Shown: piece after piece, positions 1 through 9,031 of the stretch | Layout: each line of letters starts with the position of its first letter | How positions within the stretch are numbered: position 1 is the stretch's first letter | NCBI GenBank assembly: GCA_021792795.1 | Contig: JAJYUB010000031.1 | Span: forward strand, 1-42,104 | Direction: 5' to 3' | DNA: 42,104 nt | From: Acidobacteriota bacterium | GTDB taxonomy: Bacteria; Acidobacteriota; Terriglobia; Terriglobales; Acidobacteriaceae | Notes under the pieces: model-generated | What the model was told of the DNA's origin: nothing | Databases searched by the model: none | Seen by the model: the letters and a program-made list of their open reading frames with translations, nothing else | Program-made: the position numbers and the translations under genes

Positions 1-197
1 CGAACTTACACCTACCGCCTGGGCCGCCAACCATCAGTAATTTTCAACCGCGCGGCTGGAACAGACCTTACAGTTCATCACAGCCATGCATCCCTGAATA
101 GGTGTGGTTGCCCTTACGCATACGCTTAATCAGAGCTTCCCTGAACGCATTCTTCGAGCTGTTCGACGGGTCCGTTCCGTCGCGATTTAACGGGGTC

Positions 198-3100
198 TCA
201 TCGTCTCTCGCCTCGATTATCGTTGTCGCCCCGTTGGTCGCCGTCATGCCGGTCGTGGTCTTTTCTAAATTCGATGTATGTTCTGTAGACGCCAGTTTCA
301 TAAGTGGCTGAACTCCACGGCACCCTCAAAATGAAGCGGGAGAACTGGGAGCAGCTCGTAAAGTCGAGGGTGAATGTAGCGACGGCGGAGCCGCTTGCTG
401 CAATGTCGCCCAGCGAGACCGGGAACGTGCTCGGCGTTATGACCGGTCCGCAGGGTCGGCCTTCCGTCTGCCGCAATTTAATGTTGTCGATCAGGGTGTT
501 GTACGCCGGGCCCACGGGGCCGTTGGTTGCCGTCAGGGTCAACACCAGCTTGTTCTGCTCCGCCTTGCTGCTGGTACTCGCGAACGCCAGTCCATAGCCG
601 GGTAATTGCGATGGGTCGACGATCCCCCAGTAAGCGGGTTTGGCCTGCAAATGCATATTGAAGGGCAGCGGATAGTCGGTGCGAGCCACCGGGAAGCTGT
701 CGAGCCACGTATCGTCGTCCGCCATTCCCCAGAATGTGACGGCGCTGATTGTCCCCTTTAGCTCACGGAATGCGTCGAAGTACTGCTTGTAGAGCCATCC
801 TTGTTCCGCTAGGACCGATGGTGGAATGTTGTTGCCATAGTTCGAGGTCGTGTCGCCGGCGTTGTAGACGCTCATATCCAGCTCGGTGATTTGCTGGTCG
901 ATGCCGGGAAAACGATCGGCAACAGTGTCGATCGCATGCACCATGGCAGCCGTGGATGGGTAATTGATGGCGTTGTGCATCTCATGCCCGATGCCGTCCA
1001 GCGGAATGCCCCGGCTGCGCAGGTCCTGCACTACTTTGACAAGGCATGCCAGACGGTTCGGGTCGGCAGTGCTGTAGTCGTTGAGGAACAGCTTGGTGCC
1101 GGCGGGCGCGTACTGTTTCGCCGCCTCCAGTGCAACATCGATATAGCTTTTGCCCAGCACTTGATAGAACGGTCCATGCTCAAGACAGTCCGGCTGGCTG
1201 GGATCGAGCGGCTCATTCACCACGTCCCACGCATACACCCTGGCGCCGAAGTGCTGTACCTCGCTCTTGATGTGCTCCTGGATATTGGAGGTCACCAACG
1301 CCTGGTTGGCGGGTGAATTGGTCCCGTCCCCAAAGGCATAGGAAGGAGTCTGCGCTCCCGTCGCCCAGACCAGGTTCTGTCCTCGCACGCGCATGTTGTT
1401 GCAGACCGCAAGGTCCACCTCATTGTCGGCGTTTGTGTAATCGTAAGTGCCCAGGGTGTTTTCTACCGAGCTCCACTTCATGTCGTTCATCGATGTCATG
1501 CTGTTGAAGTGCATGGTCAGCAGTTGGGAATGAGCTCCGGAGAGGTCGGTCGGATCGACGGCCGCGCCGACGGGGAAGTAATCGGAAAGCGTCTTGTAAA
1601 TCGAAGGAATGTCCGTCTGTATGGTCGCCGGTTGGACGTAGGTCAACTGGAAGTCGTCGATGTAGAACGACACCAGATCGTTGCCCGAGGGCGGGACCGT
1701 CTGCAGGTACAAATAGGCCGCTCCTGGGTCATAGCTGTTTGCCATGTTGTACCCCATCACGCTTATCTGGTGCCAGTTCCCGTCCGCCGGCACGGTAATG
1801 CCCGGATAGGGTGTAATGCTGGGATAACTGGTGTTGCCGTCGAGCGTGGTCTGGAGGCTCATGTTGATGACGTGATTGGAGCCGTCTGTGGGTAGCAGCC
1901 TGACCCATACGCTGATGTTGTAAGTGGAACCCGGATACATCTTGTTGTTGACGCTGATTTGCGGTCCGTCGTAGTTGGCCACTCGTCCCGTGGTCAGCAG
2001 GCTATGTGTACCGCTGTGCGCAACTCCGGTCACGTTGGTCAACGTGGAACTGCCGGTGCGCGAACTCCAGCCATCGAGACCGCCATCCTCAAACGTGCTG
2101 GTGATGCCCGTGTTGTCCTGCTGGCTTGGACTGGGCGGCGGCGGCGCGACCTCATTGATGGTGACGCCGCTGATGTAGAAGGAGTCTGTCGCGCTGCTGG
2201 ACTGGACATAAAGCACCAGGCTCGTGGGTGGACCCGGAAAGTTGCTGAAGCTGAACGTACCCTGCACTTTCGTCCAGGCGGTGTTGGACAATGCGCCGGA
2301 GGTGCCGGCATTGTTGTAGGTCCCGGAACTGGCGCAGTCGCTCGTTTTGGTGGAGATGGTCGCCGTCGGATTGCTACTGTCGGCAGCGGCAAGCAGGACG
2401 TACGCGGTCACCTGATAGGTTGCCCCTGCCACCACGCCGCTCACGCTTAACAGATTGAGACTGGGCCCCATGTAGCCGGCGGTGCGGTTGCCGGTCAAAA
2501 GACTGTGCGAATTTCCACTTGGGTCGACGATCGGCGAAGTTGTGTTGGTGAGGGTCACAGGTCCGAACGGGGCCCAGCCATCCAGGCCGCCGTCCTGGAA
2601 AGTATAGGCCGCGACCGGAGTCCCCCCGGGAGGCGGCGCGGTCTCGGTAATGACCACATCATCCAGATAGAACGACTGCGCACTGGTGGCCCCAACCAAC
2701 TGCGCGTACAGCGTCAACCCTGTTTCCGTGGCGCTTACGGTGTACGATCCACCGATCTGTACCCATCCGGAAGAAGATACCGCCACCTGATAGGGACCGA
2801 CTGTGTCGTAGCAAGCACCGCCGGAGCAACTAGGGTCCGTTCGCTTGATGGTGAAATTGGCGTTGCTGGCGGCTTCGCCGGAGGTCAGGCGGACGTAGCC
2901 GGTGATCGTATACTGCGCCCCGGGAAGGAGGACACCGTTCAGCACAATCGAGGGCCCTCCCGAGCCGCTGGAGCCGGTGCTGGTGAGCAGGCTGTAGGAA
3001 CCGGCATAAGCGGCGGCGGTTGTAGCGACTGGCGTGCTTGCGCCATTGAACGAAGTCCACCCGTCCGCCGTCCCGTCTTCAAAGCTATAGGTCGCCACCG

Positions 3101-3215
3101 TTTGCGCGCCCAGGTGGCTGGCACAGAGCAGCGCGAGGACAAGAACCAGGTAGGAAACAGGAGCGGTCCGATTGTGAAACACACCTTGTTTGCAGTCTCC
3201 GGCAGAGGCAAGCAT
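198..3215 (-). CDS. Secreted multi-modular GH10 endo-1,4-beta-xylanase
   Basis: This large secreted enzyme probably hydrolyses xylan backbones outside the cell. A signal peptide (about residues 1-38, hydrophobic core VSYLVLVLALLC) is followed by three tandem CBM4/9-like carbohydrate-binding modules (about 42-190, 203-355, 373-525), each with the FEDG/FQDG..DGW signature. The GH10 barrel runs from about 535 to 875. The acid/base Glu sits in DVVNEP (E668) and the nucleophile in ITELD (E778). The usual GHTLVWH motif reads GQNLVWA, so both conserved histidines of that strand are replaced. A C-terminal beta-type region ends in a charged Asp/Arg-rich tail. I chose the ATG at 3215 because an AAAGGAG site lies 8 nt upstream; the ATG at 3221 is too close to it. 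It is monocistronic, with its own promoter and possible operator just upstream. Confidence 0.92.
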   Translation of the reverse strand: MLASAGDCKQGVFHNRTAPVSYLVLVLALLCASHLGAQTVATYSFEDGTADGWTSFNGASTPVATTAAAYAGSYSLLTSTGSSGSGGPSIVLNGVLLPGAQYTITGYVRLTSGEAASNANFTIKRTDPSCSGGACYDTVGPYQVAVSSSGWVQIGGSYTVSATETGLTLYAQLVGATSAQSFYLDDVVITETAPPPGGTPVAAYTFQDGGLDGWAPFGPVTLTNTTSPIVDPSGNSHSLLTGNRTAGYMGPSLNLLSVSGVVAGATYQVTAYVLLAAADSSNPTATISTKTSDCASSGTYNNAGTSGALSNTAWTKVQGTFSFSNFPGPPTSLVLYVQSSSATDSFYISGVTINEVAPPPPSPSQQDNTGITSTFEDGGLDGWSSRTGSSTLTNVTGVAHSGTHSLLTTGRVANYDGPQISVNNKMYPGSTYNISVWVRLLPTDGSNHVINMSLQTTLDGNTSYPSITPYPGITVPADGNWHQISVMGYNMANSYDPGAAYLYLQTVPPSGNDLVSFYIDDFQLTYVQPATIQTDIPSIYKTLSDYFPVGAAVDPTDLSGAHSQLLTMHFNSMTSMNDMKWSSVENTLGTYDYTNADNEVDLAVCNNMRVRGQNLVWATGAQTPSYAFGDGTNSPANQALVTSNIQEHIKSEVQHFGARVYAWDVVNEPLDPSQPDCLEHGPFYQVLGKSYIDVALEAAKQYAPAGTKLFLNDYSTADPNRLACLVKVVQDLRSRGIPLDGIGHEMHNAINYPSTAAMVHAIDTVADRFPGIDQQITELDMSVYNAGDTTSNYGNNIPPSVLAEQGWLYKQYFDAFRELKGTISAVTFWGMADDDTWLDSFPVARTDYPLPFNMHLQAKPAYWGIVDPSQLPGYGLAFASTSSKAEQNKLVLTLTATNGPVGPAYNTLIDNIKLRQTEGRPCGPVITPSTFPVSLGDIAASGSAVATFTLDFTSCSQFSRFILRVPWSSATYETGVYRTYIEFRKDHDRHDGDQRGDNDNRGERR

Positions 3216-3299
3216 CGTCATTTCTCCTTTGTTTCAGAGTGGTCACCTGACGCAGATGTCTTGTGCGGACCTCTCCGCACATACTGAAATTCGCGCCAA

Positions 3300-3315
3300 A
3301 CTAATTCGATTTAGT
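3300..3315 (-). promoter_or_regulatory. Candidate operator for the GH10 gene
   Basis: ACTAATTCGATTTAGT is a near-palindrome centred on CG, with ACTAA/TTAGT half-sites. It lies just downstream of the predicted transcription start of the xylanase gene. A CG-centred palindrome placed there resembles LacI-family operators, which commonly control glycoside hydrolases. The regulator itself is not in the window, so the family assignment is inference. Confidence 0.4.
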
Positions 3316-3327
3316 AAGGCGCCTCGC

Positions 3328-3357
3328 AGTATAGGCACCTATTCGGAGGCGTGTCAA
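3328..3357 (-). promoter_or_regulatory. Sigma-70-type promoter of the GH10 gene
   Basis: On the minus strand a perfect TTGACA -35 box (3352-3357) is separated by 18 nt from TATACT (3328-3333). The predicted start, about 3321, gives a leader of roughly 105 nt to the ATG at 3215. This is the best consensus promoter in the left half of the window. Confidence 0.7.
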
Positions 3358-3623
3358 GATATTTATTCGGCTTTCTTTTGGCTTCGCCAGGAGGGACTTT
3401 GGCCAAGCCCGATCGAGAAAAACCATCCCAGATTCTCGAAAAGCCAATTGGCGACCGCACTGACAGCCGACCTCAAAACCTGGCGCGCAGCCCGATGCCG
3501 GGCAACTGGCGGCCCGAAGATTCCGACGGGGATTCCTGCGGGGGAGGGCGTAAAAGCGCCGGTTGATTGGAAGAAGGTTGCCGCTCGCGTGGCGGCAATG
3601 CGGGCGACGGGGGAGTTTGGAGG
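3358..3623. other. Intergenic, no gene seen
   Basis: About 265 bp lie between the GH10 promoter and the stop codon of the DUF5715-like gene, both read on the minus strand. I see no convincing coding frame, RNA gene or terminator here. Confidence 0.5.
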
Positions 3624-4916
3624 TTACCGGAGGCCAGTCGCCAGCAGAGACATGCTTCTATGACGATGGCGGCGGCGGACGGAGACTCGCCGCGCATGAT
3701 GGACGTAGTAGCTATGGGAGGGCTGGAAATGAGCGGAATGTCTAAGTGGCCGACTGACCGGTTCGGCGAGACCGCCGATGGCCGGAGCGGCGGATGCATT
3801 GGGCACGGACGGCGCCGCATCGTCGCTTGCCACCAGTCGGGTAGGCGGAGCGCTGTGGGGCGAGTAGGTTTTATAAACAGAGATGTGGAAACAGGCCTGC
3901 TCGAATTCTTCTTCGACATCGAGCTTGCCGCTGGCTTGGAGCTGGCCTAGAACGGCCCTCATCCAGGCGATCTCTTTCAACGACATTCCCTTTTTCCCCA
4001 GGTCGATGGCCTCCCCGGTCAGATGGGGAGAGGCAGTGTCGCCAGATGTTGGCGCGGCGTTGCCGTTATAGCGGGCGAGGTGCCGTTGAAAACTTACGGT
4101 GCGAACTGCCGAGGTGAGTTGCAAGGGCCGGCCAAAAATGTCTTGATGGGCGCGCGAAAGATTGGTAAGAAATTGTGCCGTCCAGGGCCGGCAATATCGA
4201 CGATTGAGAGGCAGACGCGGATCGACCTCCAGGCTGGCGGAAACAGGCAAGGCCACCAGGTCCCCAGAATGGACCATGGCGCCGAGTTGAGCATCGTCTT
4301 GAATGCGGCTGAGGCCTTCCACGTCGGCGATGATGTTCTGGTGGACCAGGACTTCATGCGAACCGCGCAAGGCAACGGGCATGTAGCTAGGCACGGAGGT
4401 ACTGAAGAGCGGCATGTCCCGAGTACTCCGCGCATTGGCGCCGGAGATGTTTTCGTCATCTGGGTAGGCGGCCAGCGTGGGTAGAGGCTGCATCGGCGCC
4501 GGTGGTGTTTCAGTAAGGGTTGCAGGGTGGGAGTGGACCTGGTCCAGAGTTACGGATAGCCGGTGGTTTCGGGCATACGCTTTGGTCCGGCGACGATAGA
4601 TTGTTTTCCGTGAACGCGAGACCGGGACGCGGCGCGGGCCAGCCAGCCGACGCGAACGCGGTGAATGGGCGATCGCGGCGTGGCGGGCAGAAGCGGACTT
4701 CGCAATTCTGCGGTGAGATGAGGAGGCTGTCCGGCGCGTGGTCGCATGCTTTGACGAGCGCAACCGTCTGGCGCGTTGCGTGGAAGCGACGCCCGACTGC
4801 GTGGAACTTGCTGAGGACAAACACGGAACGAACAAGGCTGCAGCCAGGCAAAAAGACAGGACAATTCTGCCGACAATGCGGGGTTTGGCTGCGAACTGGA
4901 GGGGGGAGCTTTGCAT
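3624..4916 (-). CDS. Secreted DUF5715-like / M15 peptidase-related protein
   Basis: The protein has a signal peptide (about residues 15-37), then a long Arg/Ser/His-rich basic low-complexity stretch (about 45-125). A folded domain follows at about 180-355. It carries SPHLTGEAIDLG, the SxHxxGxAxD zinc motif of D-Ala-D-Ala carboxypeptidase (M15/VanY-like) folds, and later CFHISVY, the position of the second metal-binding His. I recognise this arrangement as DUF5715-like. It probably acts in the periplasm on peptidoglycan or is a non-catalytic relative. The basic region may bind the wall or nucleic acid. The C-terminal 70 residues are low-complexity. The start has only a weak AAGG site upstream. 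Catalytic activity is inferred from the motif only. Confidence 0.75.
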   Translation of the reverse strand: MQSSPLQFAAKPRIVGRIVLSFCLAAALFVPCLSSASSTQSGVASTQRARRLRSSKHATTRRTASSSHRRIAKSASARHAAIAHSPRSRRLAGPRRVPVSRSRKTIYRRRTKAYARNHRLSVTLDQVHSHPATLTETPPAPMQPLPTLAAYPDDENISGANARSTRDMPLFSTSVPSYMPVALRGSHEVLVHQNIIADVEGLSRIQDDAQLGAMVHSGDLVALPVSASLEVDPRLPLNRRYCRPWTAQFLTNLSRAHQDIFGRPLQLTSAVRTVSFQRHLARYNGNAAPTSGDTASPHLTGEAIDLGKKGMSLKEIAWMRAVLGQLQASGKLDVEEEFEQACFHISVYKTYSPHSAPPTRLVASDDAAPSVPNASAAPAIGGLAEPVSRPLRHSAHFQPSHSYYVHHARRVSVRRRHRHRSMSLLATGLR

Positions 4917-5231
4917 GGCAACCTTAGGTTCAAGATTACGCGATTCGTGCTATGAATGGTAGTTACCAACGGGGTACAGCGCGATGGATCGACAGCAGCC
5001 ATGCCAATCCACAAGCATCGTGAGGAAGGCCGGCGTTTTCAGCCAAAAAGTCGCGCAACTCGATGACAATTTTTGTGTTGTAACGTGAAGGTGAAGTTGA
5101 GCGGCGCGGCTAACGAAATGGCCGATCGAGACTCTAATAGTGTTGCACGGAATACCCGAAGGCAGGGTTTGCACAGGCTGAAATCTTTGGCGATCGAGGC
5201 CGGCGCGGGTGGGTGTGAAAGAGGGGTTTAT

Positions 5232-5846
5232 ATGATGAAGAGGAAGATTTTGCAATCGACGATTCGTTCAGGAGCGGTTCTGGCGGTTGGCGTGGGCCTG
5301 GCGATGGGGCTGCCGTTTGCCGCATCGGCGCAGCAGGTCCGCGCCAACTGGAGCAAAGACGCGCCCTTTGCCCAGTACAAGACCTACGAGTGGGTGGAGA
5401 GCGAAGCGACGAACCACCCCTTTTACCGGCAGTACGTTGGGGAATACGTGAACTACGCGCTGGCCAAGAAGAAGGGCCTGCGACAAGTTTCCGGATCGCA
5501 GAACCCCGACCTGTATGTGACCTACCACTTTACGACCCATGTGACCACCGATCTGGACACGTACGGCTATGGGTTCGGCGGCGGTTGGGGCGGCTGGGGC
5601 GGCTGGGGCTGGGGCGGCATGGGCATGGGAATGGGCGGCATGAGCTACTCCCAGACGAGGATGGATCGTCGCGTCATGGGGTACTTGACCCTGGACATGA
5701 TCGATGCGCATACCCGGAAAATTGTTTGGCGCGGAGAGGCCGTCCAAGACGACGTGACCAAGAGCGGCAACGCAGAGGAGAAGCAGGTCGCCCATTCCGT
5801 CTACAAGATGCTCGACCGCTATCCGCCGAAGATGAAACATTATTGA
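5232..5846 (+). CDS. DUF4136 domain-containing exported protein
   Basis: This 204-residue exported protein has an N-terminal signal peptide (basic MMKRK, hydrophobic core, ASAQQ cleavage-like site). The mature part begins with the Acidobacteria-style DUF4136 pattern (NWSKDAPFAQYKTYEWV) and ends with the domain's usual tail, in which the protein is said to be turned over by a MIDAHTRKIVWRGEA-type strand. Between the halves is a Gly/Trp/Met-rich insert (GGGWGGWGGWGWGGMGMG, about residues 117-136), which is unusually long. I chose ATG 5232 because AAAGAGGGG precedes it; an open frame continues upstream but lacks a site. Its function is unknown; DUF4136 proteins are usually envelope-associated. 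It is followed by an apparent terminator and stands alone. Confidence 0.8.
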   Translation: MMKRKILQSTIRSGAVLAVGVGLAMGLPFAASAQQVRANWSKDAPFAQYKTYEWVESEATNHPFYRQYVGEYVNYALAKKKGLRQVSGSQNPDLYVTYHFTTHVTTDLDTYGYGFGGGWGGWGGWGWGGMGMGMGGMSYSQTRMDRRVMGYLTLDMIDAHTRKIVWRGEAVQDDVTKSGNAEEKQVAHSVYKMLDRYPPKMKHY

Positions 5847-5892
5847 TCGCTGTAAGTCACTCAGCTTCGGTCGCGTAGGCAATTTCCAAGGC

Positions 5893-5930
5893 GGCGCGGA
5901 CGGTCCAAAGTCCACGCCGTTTCGCTTTTT
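5893..5930 (+). terminator. Intrinsic terminator after the DUF4136 gene
   Basis: GGCGCGGAC (5893-5901) pairs with GTCCACGCC (5910-5918) across an 8-nt loop with one mismatch. A T-rich tail (5920-5930) follows. It lies 47 nt after the DUF4136 stop codon. Confidence 0.6.
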
Positions 5931-6145
5931 GCGCAGTTCCCCTGTTTCCGGCGGCCCGGAGTGTCCCCATTTGCCGATGTTCGGGAGGATATTCGGGAGT
6001 TTGCCATGCGCATTGCAAACTGATTGGCAGCCCAGGATCAATCGCTATATCAACCCATATCAATAGGGGCAGTCAATGGGCGAGCGTTTTTTTATGCTGA
6101 ATGTCTAACGGAAGACATGCAAGATTCAAGAAGGGAGGGAAGTGC

Positions 6146-6904
6146 TTGGAACGTAGGATGTACACGGCGCGTCTGCTGGAGAAAAAACTCCTGTCGGTGA
6201 ACGCCCAGTGTTATCACCTGGAGTTCGACGTGCCAGAACTGGAGAATTTTGCCTTCGAGGCCGGCCAGTTCGTCTCCATGGTCGCCGAGGACGGCCGAGG
6301 AAAGCCCCAGACACGCGCGTATTCCATTGCGTCCGCTCCGCGCGGAAACCGGTTCGATCTTTGCCTGGACCGCGTGGACGGGGGCTTTTTTTCGAACCAG
6401 CTTTGCGACATGGAGCCTGGGGCCACGGCCCAATTCCACGGACCGTATGGATTGTTCGTGCTGCGTCCTCCACTGGAGGACACGCTGCTGATTGCCACCG
6501 GCACTGGGATTGCGCCGATGCGGGGTTTTGTGGAGACACTGTTCCCAAGCGAAGTGGAAGACCGAAGCGACGGAAAGCATTTCTGGCTGATTCATGGCAC
6601 ACGACATGAGTCGGAGCTCTACTATCGCCGCTACTTCGAGAAAGCCGCCGTTGAACATCCCAACTTTCACTATCTGCCGACATTGAGCCATCCCCATGAG
6701 GGCTGGGAGGGACTGCGTGGCTACGTGCAGACCCAGGTAAAACAACTATTACAGGAGCATCCGGCGATTTGTTCGCGGAGTGCCGATGCACCGGCGATGC
6801 AGGCATATATTTGCGGCTTGCACGAAATGGTAGCGGCCAATCGAGGACAACTTAAGGAATTGGGCTGGGACCGCAAGCAAATCCACTTCGAGCGCTACGA
6901 TTAA
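6146..6904 (+). CDS. FNR-like FAD/NAD(P)H oxidoreductase
   Basis: This protein of about 252 residues has the two-domain ferredoxin-NADP+ reductase fold. The FAD domain holds RAYSIAS (about 57-63), the RxYS motif that binds the flavin. The nucleotide domain holds TGTGIAPMRG (about 118-127) and later CGLHEM, the usual C-G-P/L-x-x-M strand end. It ends in an aromatic-containing FERYD tail. It would move electrons between NAD(P)H and a ferredoxin, flavodoxin or unknown partner in the cytoplasm. I prefer the TTG at 6146, which has AGGGAGG at 6132-6138 with 7 nt spacing; ATG 6158 is the alternative. No partner gene is adjacent, so the physiological electron acceptor is unknown. Confidence 0.85.
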   Translation: MERRMYTARLLEKKLLSVNAQCYHLEFDVPELENFAFEAGQFVSMVAEDGRGKPQTRAYSIASAPRGNRFDLCLDRVDGGFFSNQLCDMEPGATAQFHGPYGLFVLRPPLEDTLLIATGTGIAPMRGFVETLFPSEVEDRSDGKHFWLIHGTRHESELYYRRYFEKAAVEHPNFHYLPTLSHPHEGWEGLRGYVQTQVKQLLQEHPAICSRSADAPAMQAYICGLHEMVAANRGQLKELGWDRKQIHFERYD

Positions 6905-6910
6905 AGCCCG

Positions 6911-7783
6911 TCAGAGATTGAACAGCTCGCGCAGGCGTTTCGTTTGGCCGCGGCTGACGGGAATCTCCGTGTGGCGCCGATCGTCCATGCGCAACTGATA
7001 GCTGGACTTGAACCACGGCACGACTTCCTGAATGCGATGGATGTTGACGACAAAGGAACGGTGCGCGCGCCAAAAAAGTTTTGGGTCCAGCAGTTCGAGC
7101 AGGTCTTCCAGAGTTCGGCAGTTCGCATGACCTTCGATGGAGTGGGTTGCGACGCTGATGGCGCCTTCTTCAATGGAAGCGAAGCAGATATCGCGCTGCT
7201 CCACGAGCAAAAGGCGGCCGCCGACGCGGAGAACGATTTTGGCGGCAGTGTTTTTTGCGGGCGCCTGCTGCTCCAGGAGGCGAACCAGAGCGTCCAGCCG
7301 CTCGTCGACCGCGTTCGCCGCATGAACATTTTCGTTGGAGGCTTCCCTCGCCGCAGGCGACTTGGCCGGGCCGAGGCCTCCAGGACCGGGCGGTCCCGCG
7401 GCTGCCTCCGCGACTCTCGTCCTGACTCTTTCAAGAGTCTGCCGGACGCGCTTCTCGTCGAAAGGCTTCAGCAGGTAATCGACCGCATTCACCTCAAAAG
7501 CGCGGACGGCATATCGATCGAACGCAGTAGCAAAGACGATGTTAGGAAGCGGCGACTTGCGGCCCTTCTCGATCAATTTCTTGAGCACGGCAAAGCCATC
7601 GAGTCCGGGCATCTGCACGTCGAGAAAAACCACGTCCGGCTGATGCGCCCGCACCAGTTCCACTGCTTCCACGCCATTGTTGCCCTGGGCGACGATTTCC
7701 ACATCGTCGGCTTTGCGGAGCAGATACTCCAGTTCCTGGCGTGCCAGTTGCTCATCGTCGACAATCACAGCGCGGATGGTCAT
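6911..7783 (-). CDS. LytTR-family response regulator
   Basis: This two-domain transcription regulator has an N-terminal receiver (residues 1-120) with the acidic pair near D9/D10, phospho-acceptor D55 in FLDVQMPG and K106 in LLKPFD. After an Ala/Pro-rich linker comes a LytTR DNA-binding domain (about 188-290) with the typical RAHRSFVVNIHRI core. It converges on the FNR-like gene with only 6 nt between stops. LytTR regulators normally pair with a LytS/YehU-type sensor kinase, yet none is adjacent, so it is either an orphan or has a partner elsewhere. No ribosome-binding site is obvious at the ATG. The next gene upstream on the same strand encodes a zinc-ribbon membrane protein. Confidence 0.93.
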   Translation of the reverse strand: MTIRAVIVDDEQLARQELEYLLRKADDVEIVAQGNNGVEAVELVRAHQPDVVFLDVQMPGLDGFAVLKKLIEKGRKSPLPNIVFATAFDRYAVRAFEVNAVDYLLKPFDEKRVRQTLERVRTRVAEAAAGPPGPGGLGPAKSPAAREASNENVHAANAVDERLDALVRLLEQQAPAKNTAAKIVLRVGGRLLLVEQRDICFASIEEGAISVATHSIEGHANCRTLEDLLELLDPKLFWRAHRSFVVNIHRIQEVVPWFKSSYQLRMDDRRHTEIPVSRGQTKRLRELFNL

Positions 7784-7911
7784 GGCTTACGACCACTCTA
7801 CATCAGGGGAAGACGTTTCGAGCAACTCCACGCCAGGCGTAGATTTGCTCGCGCGCACAAAAGCTTGGGATTGGAAAAGCGTTGCAGGGCGGCAGGCGAG
7901 GGAAGCTTCGC

Positions 7912-8472
7912 TCAGGGGCGATACGCGCTGAGACGCGCCGGCGTGTTGTCGTCGGCCAGGTCGTGTCCGCAGTGGGTGCAGTGCAGATCGGTCATGCGGA
8001 CGCTTTCGTGGCAAATGCCGCAGTTCGGCGATACCCGGTAGGCGCACTGGGGACAGTAATTGAAATTGCTGTCAACCTTGGTTCCGCAGCAGGGGCACTG
8101 CGACAGCACGGGTTGCCGCAGCAGAAAGTACAACACGGGGCCGATGCCGCCCTGCAAGACGATACACAGCAGAATCCAGAGCCATTTGCCCATGTTGCGG
8201 CGGGGCGCGTCCTCGCTGATGTAGCCGATCATCAGCATGTAAACGGCGACGAGGGCCCCCCAGGAAGCGCCGAAATAAACGTGTACTGGAAACGGGCTAT
8301 GGTAGTGGGTATGCAGGACGAAGAAGAAAAGATACTGGATGCCGACGAAGGACACAAAGCCGAGGACGATGGACCAGCGGGGAATGAGGGTAAGTTCTTC
8401 AGTGACGGAGAAAGACGAATTGGAATCGCTGCGGGCCATTTTTATTTGAAACGCCGGGTACAAGTTGGACAT
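7912..8472 (-). CDS. Zinc-ribbon membrane protein
   Basis: About 186 residues. Three predicted membrane segments (about 33-54, 68-88 and 95-120) are followed by a cytoplasmic-looking tail with two zinc-ribbon-like units: CPCC..YCPQC and CGIC..HCTHC, eight cysteines in four Cx2C knuckles. Such double ribbons often bind zinc and recruit partners. It lies 128 bp upstream of the LytTR regulator on the same strand, so co-expression is possible. The start is uncertain: ATG 8472 and ATG 8439 both lack a good site. No specific function is recognised. Confidence 0.7.
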   Translation of the reverse strand: MSNLYPAFQIKMARSDSNSSFSVTEELTLIPRWSIVLGFVSFVGIQYLFFFVLHTHYHSPFPVHVYFGASWGALVAVYMLMIGYISEDAPRRNMGKWLWILLCIVLQGGIGPVLYFLLRQPVLSQCPCCGTKVDSNFNYCPQCAYRVSPNCGICHESVRMTDLHCTHCGHDLADDNTPARLSAYRP

Positions 8473-8560
8473 CGGTAGCGCGCTTCTGAGTTGCTAAAGA
8501 TATCGATGCATACAAGCAATCATTTCTCGAACCCGTTTCACGGCAGCTTTGCAAATACTT

Positions 8561-9031
8561 CTATCGGACCATGGAGCCTAAGCGCGAGGTCACACGATGA
8601 TCGATTCGCCTTGGTCCGCCGCCCGCGCGCGCGCGCAGAAAAATGAGAAACAGGCTCACCAGCGTGACAGGGAAAAGCCAAGCAATCACGTACACAAACT
8701 GTAGCTCGGAAGCCGGAAAATTCTGGGGATCCAGGAGCATTTGCATTCCGCTCCAAAATACGGGCGTCAGCACCAGGAAGAGCAGGGAAAATACGAGGAT
8801 CGTGATGCCAATGCCGTGGCGCGCGCGGCGACGTCGTTCGGCAATCTCGACGGCCTGCTCGCGGATGCGGCGCTGGGCACGACACACCATTGCGCGGTCG
8901 GCGACGCCACCGACCGCCAGCAAGGCCGTGGCGAACTGCTGCTCTTCCGCGGAAAAGATTCCCGACGCCAATGTGGAATTCTTCTCGGATTGCATTTTGT
9001 TCGAGGCGGCAATGGCCGGACCATTTTTCAT
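8561..9031 (-). CDS. Small two-TM membrane protein coupled to the sigma factor
   Basis: A 156-residue protein with a hydrophilic N-terminal half rich in Glu/Arg, then two membrane helices (about 74-100 and 110-130) and an Arg-rich tail. Its ATG overlaps the sigma-factor stop codon as ATGA (9028-9031), so translation is almost certainly coupled. That position is where anti-sigma factors usually sit, but I see no zinc-binding HxxxCxxC motif of ZAS anti-sigmas. I do not recognise the family. A role in controlling the sigma factor is an inference from context. Confidence 0.75.
   Translation of the reverse strand: MKNGPAIAASNKMQSEKNSTLASGIFSAEEQQFATALLAVGGVADRAMVCRAQRRIREQAVEIAERRRRARHGIGITILVFSLLFLVLTPVFWSGMQMLLDPQNFPASELQFVYVIAWLFPVTLVSLFLIFLRARAGGGPRRIDHRVTSRLGSMVR

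Noticed and set aside
68-301. 77-residue minus-strand frame at the left edge
   Set aside because: It overlaps the xylanase 3' end in another phase, and no homology or ribosome-binding site supports it.
5570-5650. Gly/Trp-rich repeats as a possible CRISPR or DNA repeat
   Set aside because: The repeats encode a low-complexity insert of the DUF4136 protein; spacing and units are not CRISPR-like. No CRISPR array is seen in the window.
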